Source: an uncultured Flavihumibacter sp.
GTDB lineage: Bacteria > Bacteroidota > Bacteroidia > Chitinophagales > Chitinophagaceae
Length of the DNA stretch: 6,053 nucleotides
Assembly: GCA_946481605.1 (NCBI GenBank)
Contig: CAMLPA010000215.1
Span: 1 to 6,053, forward strand
Direction of reading: 5' to 3'
The notes beneath the pieces are model-generated. The model was not told the DNA's origin. It was given only the letters and a program-made list of their open reading frames with translations, and made no database searches. The position numbers and the translations under genes were made by a program. This document shows positions 1 through 6,053 of the stretch, piece after piece (position 1 is the first letter of the stretch; each line of letters begins with the position of its first letter).

Positions 1-405
1 CTCCGGACTATAAAATGGGTATTGCCACTGTTGGTGGCGGTGTTTGGGGTTGGGGCGGTGTTTGCGGTGAGTGGGAAACAGGACACGGGTGTTGAGCGTA
101 AGGCGTTAACGGATATCCACTATTTTACCTACACAGGGTCAGATACACAGGAAAGTAGCTATGAAAATCTGGCTAACTGGATTTATGTGGGTACCACTGA
201 TCCCGGGGATTGTCCTGGCAGTAGCATCCCTTGTGTTGTGCAAGTTGATCTGGATGTTTATACTTCTCTGGATTTGAGTGACGAACAGGAAGAAAGGTGG
301 GTCGCGTTTCTTCAGCAATTGATTGGAGCGGTGGATGATCAGACAGGAGCATCAGAGTTTATGAATGATCCCTCCAATACTATTCACCAGAAAGGAGTAC
401 AATAA
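1..405 (+). CDS. Small secreted DUF6520-like protein, 5' end cut off
   Basis: This is the 3' part of a gene whose reading frame is open to the left edge, so the start codon lies outside the window; 134 residues are visible. The visible N-terminus (LRTIKWVLPLLVAVFGVG) continues to about residue 24 as a basic residue followed by a hydrophobic segment, as in a signal peptide, so only a few residues are probably missing. After it come a tyrosine-rich part (Y41, Y44), an N-x-x-N-W motif ending at W60, and a Cys71-x6-Cys78 pair. This order resembles the small Bacteroidota DUF6520 proteins, whose function is unknown. About 55 residues follow the second Cys, an acidic, Q-rich tail that seems longer than in the members I remember. 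The frame ends with three consecutive stops (TAA TAA TGA, 403-411). An in-frame TTG at 22 and an out-of-frame ATG at 15 are unlikely starts because both ignore coding sequence to their left. The family call is from recalled pattern only. Confidence 0.72.
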   Translation, partial: LRTIKWVLPLLVAVFGVGAVFAVSGKQDTGVERKALTDIHYFTYTGSDTQESSYENLANWIYVGTTDPGDCPGSSIPCVVQVDLDVYTSLDLSDEQEERWVAFLQQLIGAVDDQTGASEFMNDPSNTIHQKGVQ

Positions 406-410
406 TAATG

Positions 411-447
411 AGCATGGCATATCTTCCGGAAGATATGCCATGCTTTT
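411..447. terminator. Perfect 17-bp inverted repeat, probable bidirectional terminator
   Basis: Bases 411-427 are exactly reverse-complementary to 428-444 with no spacer; in RNA this would fold into a stem of about 15 bp with a tight CCGG loop at the centre (426-429). On the + strand it is followed by TTTT (444-447); on the - strand the following sequence is T-rich but interrupted (CATTATTATT). It begins just after the stop of the + strand gene and lies four bases beyond the stop of the - strand susD-like gene, the expected site for an intrinsic terminator shared by two convergent genes. The short T-run makes it stronger in appearance for the + direction. Termination itself is inferred from structure and position. 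Confidence 0.82.
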
Positions 448-448
448 A

Positions 449-1801
449 TCAATTCTGTTCCATGCCGCTTTGCTGGATCACATCTTCCGGAATGGGAAGC
501 GCAAAACCGGGATCATTTGGTGGCAGGGTGATCATTTGACCGTTTACTTTTCTTTGTAACGTAATGTTTCTGCCCTCTTTGTTCAGCCGTTTAATGTCTA
601 TCCATCGTAATCCTCTGAGGAAAAGTTCTTTTCGTCGTTCATGCAGTATAAGTTCCAGGGCCTCTCCTGCGCTTGCTGCGGACGTATAAGGATAATTGCC
701 GTTCCGCCATCTTTTTTTCATCAGTGTATTAAGGTCCTTCATGGCCAGCTCAGTATTGCCTGCTCTGGCATAACATTCAGCTCTCATAAGAAAGACTTCA
801 TCAGTGGCGAGACCGGTAAAGTTACCATCGTTCCCGTAGTAATCTCCTTTGAATGCGTCAGAGCCCAGCCCGCCTGGTTTATAGAAGATGGTTTTTCGCA
901 GGTCGTCATTTTCGTAAGACCTGTACAGGGTGGAGTCAATATTTCCTTTTGAGAGGATACTTACATAAATGCTTTTTGCTTCAAAGATCACCTCTTTATT
1001 CGAGGGGGCTATCGGAAAACTCAGCGCCGGATTGAGCCACGGCAGGTCACCGTTGAAATCCATTAACTCATTTTTCAGTTGCAGGCACAGGTCAGCATAT
1101 TTTCTGCAACTATCGTATCGCCTCATCGACAGGTAGGTACGTGCGATGTAGCCGTATGCCGCAGCCTTTGTTGGCCGAAGCGGATGAACAACAACTTCAG
1201 GCAGAAGGGGAGCGGCGTTCTTAAGGTCCCTCAGAATCTGGTCATACGTTTCCTGCATGTTGTTACGGATGGAGGGCTTATTGAAATCCGCATCCAGTCT
1301 TAACGGCAATCCTTTGTCCTTATCGGCTGAACTTTCATCGTATGCTTTGGCCCATGTCCATGCCGCCAGCATATAGGATTTTCCTCTATGGAAATAGGCC
1401 TGTCCCATTAAAGCCTTTCTTTCTTCATCTTTTAAATGATCGAAAGTAACCTTCTTTATTTCATCCAACACCAGGTTAGCTTTATAAATCACGGTGTAAC
1501 AATCTGCCCATTGGTGGAAGTAATTGGTATAAAGCGCGCTTTTTTCCCAGGCGTAAAGGCGTCTTTCCCTTTCCAGCATAGTTTGCAGTACGGCATCGGT
1601 TACATAGTAATCATCAACGCTTATAATTCCAGGGTTGGGTTCGCGGTGGTTGATCAGGGAATGGTAATCGAACAAGCCCTGGAGGTCGCGGAAAGTGGTA
1701 GGCACTACCAGTTCCTGGTTGGATTTCTTCTCCAGAAATTTTTCGCATCCTGACACAATGCCCGCCAGGATTATTAAAATTGAAAGTATTCTGATTTGCA
1801 T
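449..1801 (-). CDS. RagB/SusD-family outer-membrane lipoprotein
   Basis: This is the surface lipoprotein partner of the SusC transporter encoded just upstream; SusD proteins cap the barrel and help capture substrate. The 450-residue product starts with a short signal peptide and a lipobox (V-S-G-C19), then EKFLEKK, the usual charged stretch after the lipidated Cys in SusD proteins. Helical TPR-like segments are visible near residues 98-116, 133-155 (FHRGKSYMLAAWTWAKAY), 184-200, 211-243 and 333-362. The C-terminal signature ERRKELFLRGLRWIDIKRL at 388-406 and the FALPIP motif at 433-438 are typical of the family. The protein is shorter than many SusDs (often 500-600 residues) and stops right after the terminal Q-N, where many homologues continue with a few more residues. 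The ATG lies 17 bases after the susC stop in A/T-rich sequence without a clear Shine-Dalgarno motif, so it is probably translated from the shared transcript. Family assignment is firm; the ligand is unknown. Confidence 0.95.
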   Translation of the reverse strand: MQIRILSILIILAGIVSGCEKFLEKKSNQELVVPTTFRDLQGLFDYHSLINHREPNPGIISVDDYYVTDAVLQTMLERERRLYAWEKSALYTNYFHQWADCYTVIYKANLVLDEIKKVTFDHLKDEERKALMGQAYFHRGKSYMLAAWTWAKAYDESSADKDKGLPLRLDADFNKPSIRNNMQETYDQILRDLKNAAPLLPEVVVHPLRPTKAAAYGYIARTYLSMRRYDSCRKYADLCLQLKNELMDFNGDLPWLNPALSFPIAPSNKEVIFEAKSIYVSILSKGNIDSTLYRSYENDDLRKTIFYKPGGLGSDAFKGDYYGNDGNFTGLATDEVFLMRAECYARAGNTELAMKDLNTLMKKRWRNGNYPYTSAASAGEALELILHERRKELFLRGLRWIDIKRLNKEGRNITLQRKVNGQMITLPPNDPGFALPIPEDVIQQSGMEQN

Positions 1802-1818
1802 TATAATATTTTTAGTGG

Positions 1819-4800
1819 TTAAAAACCAGTTCTGATCCCAATTGCAATGGTTCGGGGCTGACGGCCATTCGGGAAGTCTGGGTCAAGGTGTTTGTTGTTG
1901 GCAGCCCAGATAAGACCGATATTGCTGGTGTTTGCAAAAAGCTGCATGGTTTGAAAGGGGAGTTTATAGAATTGCTTTTTATTGAGGGAATAGCCCAGCG
2001 AGATATACTGGCATCTGACATTGCCACCTTTTTCGGCCATTATTTCCGCGTTGGTATGAAAATCTTCACGGTTTACATCACGCGGATAAACCATTGAAGG
2101 CACATTGGTATGCAGCTCGTCTCCTGGTTTTTGCCAGCGCAGTGAATAATCGGAGTGCCCCGTCAGGCCTGAAACAAGACTTGAAAAGTTGATGGTTTCA
2201 CGTTTAAAAAAATAGCCGAGTTTATAAGTAAACCGTACCGAAAGAGATAATTGTTTCCATGAAATATTGTTTCCCACTGAACCAAATAATGTTGGCGCTG
2301 AAGGCCCCACATACACAACATCTCCAAACGTAGCAGCAGCTCCGTTTATGCCGACGTAATTGGTGCTTTTTTCTCCTTTCAGGTAGCCAATCGGGTTGCC
2401 GTTCTGGGGATCGAGACCTCCCCACTTATTTGCATAATACCCAAACATGGGAAAGCCCTTCACAGCCGTATACCCATAACCTCTTACCGCCCTGTCAAGA
2501 TCCGCAGGGTTGGTTTGGTTTACACTCGTAATCCGGTCCCTGTAAGTGTTAAAGATGAATACTGATGACCACCTGATGGCTTTGTCTACGTTGACGGTCA
2601 TTATTTCTACATCTATTCCCCTACCTTGCATACTGCCGATGTTTTTAGGGATAGTTGATTTCCCTAATCCGGTTGTAACATCTATTACCTGTGTGCCATA
2701 CATATCTGCAACCCTTTTCCAGTATAGCTCCAGTGTTCCGGAAACACGTTCATTTTTTAGTTTAAAATCAATGCCCATATTGGTCATGCCGGTTTTTTCC
2801 CAGGTAAGTTGCGGGTTGTAAAAGTTCTGAATATTGGTGTAGGGTGTTTGTGTAAAGAGAGATACGCCGGAATAGGTTAACGTTGTGGAGGCCACCATTG
2901 AGGGATCAACGTTACCACTGAATCCATAAGTGCCGCGCAGAGACAAGCCAGACAGCCAATCAATGTTGTAGAAGTCTTCCTGTGCGATGTTCCAGCTTCC
3001 ACCCACCGACCAAAATGGTTTCCATTTATTGTTGGTAGCCAGGCCGAAAAGATTGGCAGCGTCTCTTCTTGCGCTGGCAGAAAGCGTGTAACGTTTATTG
3101 TAGGTATAGGCCATGTTACCATAAAGGGATACAAACCGTGTATTTCGTTCGGTAATATTTGCTGTATTGGGAATAAATATTTGAGCGCCCGTAACAAAAT
3201 TTGGATACCTGTTGGCGTAATCCACTGCGTTAAAAGTCAGGATATCTTCATCAAGTCCATAGGTTCGGTAGCTATTGCCAGAAGTTTTATTTTCGCTCAC
3301 TTGCGCACCTGCTATGGCCGTAATTTGAGAGTACCCCAAAGTTTTATTAAAGTTTAGTTGAAAGCGGAGATCGCGGGCCACCATGCTTTCTATCCCCCTG
3401 TCAAGTATCGCGCCCTTTGGTACCCGGTAGGTAACCTGGCCTGTAGAGCGATTAAGTGCGGAGTACTTGTTGATAAGGTCTCTGGTGAAAAAACTTTCCG
3501 CACTGTACAGGTAATTGGTTTCGGAAACCTGTTTCTGGTGCCTGAGTTTAAGGTCAACCTGCAGGCCGTTGATGATCTTATAGTTGACGTTGACCATTGC
3601 GTTGATGTCGTGCACACCATTTGATTGCTTAATGTGGTTGTGCTCTTCAAGAGGATAATATTTCCAGTCTAAAAGTTTCCCGCCACCCAATGTATCAATG
3701 AAGCCCTCTCTGAATTCCTTGTATAATGGGAGTGGGTTGCCGTCAAGATCAGAAAAGCGGGTATAAATAGGAAGAGCAGTTCCGTTAGGAGATATGGAAC
3801 CGAAGGCTGGTCTTGGGAATGTACCTGATCTTTGCGCATAAGAAACATCGGCGGAAACCAGCAGCCTGGGTGAAATCTGCCAGGTATTGTTGAGCCGAAC
3901 AGTATAGCGTTTGAATGTTTCATATCGGCTGCCTGTATTGTCGTCGTAGCCAATACCCAGTGACCACGACATATTGTTACTTCCCCCTCTTGCGGTAAGT
4001 GCATATTGATTGTTAACAGCCGTCCGGTACATATTTTCCATAAAGTCACTCCGCACATCGTGTTGTTTCATTTCTTCCAATATAGTCTCTCCCTCCTCCT
4101 CCGATAGGAGCCCGTCACGCATTTTAAACAAGGTTTCATACACCGGGGAGAACACAGGACGGCGCGAGTTGGTTACATCCGCCCACCTGTATTGCTTGCT
4201 GAAGAGAAACTTTTCAAAATCGACCAGTTCTGCAGGGCTTATTAAAGGAATCTGAAAAAGATCCGGCTTTTCAGTAATGGAGGAATTGAAGTTGAAATCA
4301 ACCTTTATTTTTTCGTTGAACTTTCCTTTTTTCGTGGTAATCACGATTACACCGTTAGATGCTTTTGCACCCCATATAGAAGCGGCCGCGGCATCTTTTA
4401 GGATGGTGATGTTTTCCACATCATTGGGGTTGATGTTATCGATATCCCCTTCATACGGGAAATTGTCTACAATGATGAGTGGTTTAGCAATTTCAAAATT
4501 CCTTGTGCTGAAGCCCCTGATCACCATCTGATTCTGCGCGGAAGTACCCACACGCTCCGAGGCTACCACCGTAGCGCCGTTCGTAATGTATTTCAGTCGA
4601 TCAATCACATTGGTGCCGATCTGTTCGTTGTACAGTTCATTTCCAATCCGGGTGAATGATCCCGTGGCCCTTTCTTTTTCTATGACCTGGTAACCTGTAT
4701 TCACCACCACTTCTTCCAGTTCAGCATACACCCTTTGCAGGGTAAGTAGTAAGGGCACTACCGTTGCACTGGTCAACGCTACTACCCGAGACTGATAGCC

Positions 4801-5031
4801 AATATAGGAAACCAATAAAGTATCGGGTAAAGAGGAAGCTGAAAAAGTAAAAGCGCCATTAAATGCGGAAATAAATTGTTTGCCGGAACTTTTAAGTACC
4901 AGCGTAACGCCTGAAAGCGGGCTGCCGGTTTCAAGGTCTGATACCTTGCCGGTTATTGCCCGGGATTGCTGTGCGGTGGCGGAGAAGAGCATGCAGCAGG
5001 TGCACCATACCACCAGTATATTTTTTATCAT
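1819..5031 (-). CDS. SusC/RagA-family TonB-linked outer-membrane transporter
   Basis: This encodes an intact 1070-residue TonB-dependent outer-membrane barrel that imports a substrate captured with its SusD partner. A signal peptide (about residues 1-20, ending SATA) is followed by a CarboxypepD_reg-like beta-sandwich at about 25-100 (ITGKVSDLETGSPLSGVTL), then the junction LEEVVVNTGYQ at 105-115, which is the SusC-type TonB-box region. The plug spans roughly 115-235 and carries the family signatures MVIRGFSTRN, PLIIVDNFPYEG and LKDAAAASIWGAKASNGVIV, followed by ITTKKG. The rest is a beta-barrel ending in IAIGIRTGF, with the terminal aromatic residue expected of outer-membrane proteins. There is no STN domain before the carboxypeptidase-like domain, so direct signalling to a FecR-type anti-sigma factor is not expected. 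The start is 12 bases after the stop of the TlpA-like gene, with no obvious Shine-Dalgarno motif. The transported substrate cannot be inferred; both glycan and peptide SusCD systems are known. Confidence 0.96.
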   Translation of the reverse strand: MIKNILVVWCTCCMLFSATAQQSRAITGKVSDLETGSPLSGVTLVLKSSGKQFISAFNGAFTFSASSLPDTLLVSYIGYQSRVVALTSATVVPLLLTLQRVYAELEEVVVNTGYQVIEKERATGSFTRIGNELYNEQIGTNVIDRLKYITNGATVVASERVGTSAQNQMVIRGFSTRNFEIAKPLIIVDNFPYEGDIDNINPNDVENITILKDAAAASIWGAKASNGVIVITTKKGKFNEKIKVDFNFNSSITEKPDLFQIPLISPAELVDFEKFLFSKQYRWADVTNSRRPVFSPVYETLFKMRDGLLSEEEGETILEEMKQHDVRSDFMENMYRTAVNNQYALTARGGSNNMSWSLGIGYDDNTGSRYETFKRYTVRLNNTWQISPRLLVSADVSYAQRSGTFPRPAFGSISPNGTALPIYTRFSDLDGNPLPLYKEFREGFIDTLGGGKLLDWKYYPLEEHNHIKQSNGVHDINAMVNVNYKIINGLQVDLKLRHQKQVSETNYLYSAESFFTRDLINKYSALNRSTGQVTYRVPKGAILDRGIESMVARDLRFQLNFNKTLGYSQITAIAGAQVSENKTSGNSYRTYGLDEDILTFNAVDYANRYPNFVTGAQIFIPNTANITERNTRFVSLYGNMAYTYNKRYTLSASARRDAANLFGLATNNKWKPFWSVGGSWNIAQEDFYNIDWLSGLSLRGTYGFSGNVDPSMVASTTLTYSGVSLFTQTPYTNIQNFYNPQLTWEKTGMTNMGIDFKLKNERVSGTLELYWKRVADMYGTQVIDVTTGLGKSTIPKNIGSMQGRGIDVEIMTVNVDKAIRWSSVFIFNTYRDRITSVNQTNPADLDRAVRGYGYTAVKGFPMFGYYANKWGGLDPQNGNPIGYLKGEKSTNYVGINGAAATFGDVVYVGPSAPTLFGSVGNNISWKQLSLSVRFTYKLGYFFKRETINFSSLVSGLTGHSDYSLRWQKPGDELHTNVPSMVYPRDVNREDFHTNAEIMAEKGGNVRCQYISLGYSLNKKQFYKLPFQTMQLFANTSNIGLIWAANNKHLDPDFPNGRQPRTIAIGIRTGF

Positions 5032-5043
5032 TGCTAAGCAGTT

Positions 5044-6051
5044 TTAAATGGTTGTAATCAGGTATTTCTTACCCTTTTTTGAAGAAGCTTCCACTTTAAC
5101 ACCCAATACCTGCAGCCAGCGCAGCAGGTCGGCACTTACAAATGCGGCGATCTGTTCTTTGGTATAGTGCGCAGGAAGCAAAACGGAGTAACAGTAGGTA
5201 TGCGCCGCCGTCCATTCTTCATAGAGCGCCTCTGCCGGTTTAATAAAGCGAGAAGAATCTGAAACACTCAGTTCGAAGTCTTCTTTATTCAGCAGAATGC
5301 CGCCTTTCATGGCCAATTGACATAAATGAAGCAGAGAAAGATTGTAGAAACCAGTGGTGGAATAAGGGTTTTCAGGCCGGCGGAGTGTCCCGTTAGGCGG
5401 AGAGACGCCCTTCAGGTGTCCCGTTAAGGTGGAATAAAACAGAAAGGCTGGCTTTTCCAGGTGATCATCTGAAAGGCTCAGTAAAGGAAGCGAAGCATCA
5501 AAACCGGTGATGTCTTTTTTCACCGGCCAGTGTACGGTTTCTTTTGAAAGCATCTCCTCAATATTGCGGGCCGTAACCCGCTCCGTTCCTGTAATGGCCT
5601 TTACTTTTCCATTTTCTCCAATCCAGACCACATGTGAAATGATTTTATGCGGAAAGGCCATGGCATGTTCCGGCTCTTTAAGGGCAACAGGCAGGAGGAT
5701 TTTTTTTAAAGAAGGGAATTTTCTCCAGGCTGTTGCTACTTCGTCCGTGTTCCTGAAATCAGCGATGGTAATTACTTTCACTTTATCCTTGAAGATCTTT
5801 TGCAGGCTATCGATCGCCGGGAGTGCCTTTATGCACGGAGAACAATACCTGCCCCAGAAATCAAGAATCACCAGCTTGCCACGGTATTGGGAGAGCGTTA
5901 CTTCTTCCGGATCGCCAATTGCACGGCTGTTCAAAATCCTGAACCTTATCTCCGGCACCTCATCCCCCACTTCCAAAGCCTTTACTTCCTGTCCCAGCCC
6001 CTTACTCCACAGGCATAGCAATGCCACTACGCCAATAAGCGCTTTTTTCAT
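5044..6051 (-). CDS. Secreted TlpA-like thioredoxin-fold protein with C-terminal extension
   Basis: This is a predicted periplasmic or envelope thiol-disulfide protein of 335 residues and the first visible gene of the operon. A signal peptide covers about residues 1-20 (MKKALIGVVALLCLW, then SKGLG). A TlpA/AhpC-TSA-type thioredoxin domain follows at about 25-170: VGDEVPEIRF, YRGKLVILDFWGRYCSPC with active-site Cys70 and Cys73, and the late strand VVWIGENGKV. Two departures stand out: the residue before the first active-site Cys is Tyr instead of the common Trp, and the position where the cis-proline normally sits appears to be Ser139 (IISHVVWI). Residues about 180-335 form an extra region with Cys244 and Cys287. 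Part of it (YSVLLPAHYTKEQIAAFV, then the segment to KKYLI) faintly recalls DUF3738, but I cannot confirm this. The ATG at 6051 is supported by the signal peptide right after it; the upstream site and promoter lie beyond the edge. The fold is well supported; reductase, oxidase or thiol-carrier activity remains open. Confidence 0.9.
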   Translation of the reverse strand: MKKALIGVVALLCLWSKGLGQEVKALEVGDEVPEIRFRILNSRAIGDPEEVTLSQYRGKLVILDFWGRYCSPCIKALPAIDSLQKIFKDKVKVITIADFRNTDEVATAWRKFPSLKKILLPVALKEPEHAMAFPHKIISHVVWIGENGKVKAITGTERVTARNIEEMLSKETVHWPVKKDITGFDASLPLLSLSDDHLEKPAFLFYSTLTGHLKGVSPPNGTLRRPENPYSTTGFYNLSLLHLCQLAMKGGILLNKEDFELSVSDSSRFIKPAEALYEEWTAAHTYCYSVLLPAHYTKEQIAAFVSADLLRWLQVLGVKVEASSKKGKKYLITTI

Positions 6052-6053
6052 TT

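Noticed and set aside
15..22. ATG at 15 or TTG at 22 as the start of the first gene
   Set aside because: ATG at 15 is out of frame with the protein. TTG at 22 is in frame, but coding sequence with a lysine/arginine-containing signal-peptide start continues to the left edge, so the gene is truncated by the window.
408..539. A 43-codon + strand frame starting ATG at 408, preceded by AAAGGAG at 391-397
   Set aside because: The start lies at the edge of the terminator palindrome and the rest is antisense to the 3' end of the susD-like gene. The purine-rich motif lies in the coding end of the upstream gene, and Shine-Dalgarno use is weak in Bacteroidota. The product shows no recognisable features.
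1816..1828. Short inverted repeat TGGTT/AACCA over the stop codon of the susC-like gene
   Set aside because: A 5-bp A/T-containing stem with a 3-base loop is too weak for a terminator or attenuator and is expected by chance.
3669..4058. Longer open frames within the susC-like gene on either strand, such as 129 codons at 3669-4058
   Set aside because: They overlap a well-supported coding frame with clear SusC motifs, and their translations show no domain or signal features.
5032..5040. Near-palindrome TGCTAAGCA in the spacer before the susC-like start
   Set aside because: Nine bases with a 4-bp arm is too short to support an operator or structure, although it sits next to the start codon.
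5032..5043. A separate promoter for the susC-like gene
   Set aside because: The spacer is only 12 bases and I see no Bacteroidota-type -33/-7 elements (TTTG and TAnnTTTG) there; transcription from upstream of the TlpA-like gene is more likely.

Overview
The window looks like chromosomal DNA of a Bacteroidota bacterium, most likely in the Chitinophagaceae or a related Sphingobacteriia-type lineage. The assignment rests on a SusC/SusD outer-membrane pair, a secreted TlpA-type thioredoxin protein of the kind common in Chitinophaga and Pedobacter, a small DUF6520-like secreted protein, moderate GC content, and start codons preceded by A/T-rich sequence instead of clear Shine-Dalgarno motifs. The genus is inferred.

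Layout: bases 1-405 (+ strand) hold the 3' part of a small secreted protein whose true start lies left of the window. Bases 411-447 are a perfect inverted repeat followed by a short T-run, placed between two convergent genes and probably acting as a shared terminator. Bases 449-6051 (- strand) are a compact three-gene operon, read right to left: a TlpA-like thioredoxin-fold protein (6051-5044), a SusC-family TonB-dependent transporter (5031-1819) and a SusD-family lipoprotein (1801-449). The spacers are only 12 and 17 bases, so one transcript is likely. Its promoter and anything upstream lie beyond the right edge. No stretch over 300 bases lacks a gene. I see no RNA gene, mobile element or CRISPR array.

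Functionally, SusC and SusD should form an outer-membrane importer in which SusD is the surface lid and SusC the TonB-driven barrel. The substrate cannot be read from the window: there is no glycosidase, peptidase, sigma factor or anti-sigma factor, and SusC lacks the N-terminal STN signalling domain. The first gene encodes a periplasmic redox-type protein with a CSPC active site, an apparent cis-Pro to Ser change and a C-terminal extension of about 160 residues with no firm domain assignment. The neighbouring convergent gene encodes a secreted protein with a Cys-x6-Cys pair. A link between that protein and the redox protein is possible but speculative. I found no clear evidence of a wholly new system; the most unusual element is the TlpA-like protein.
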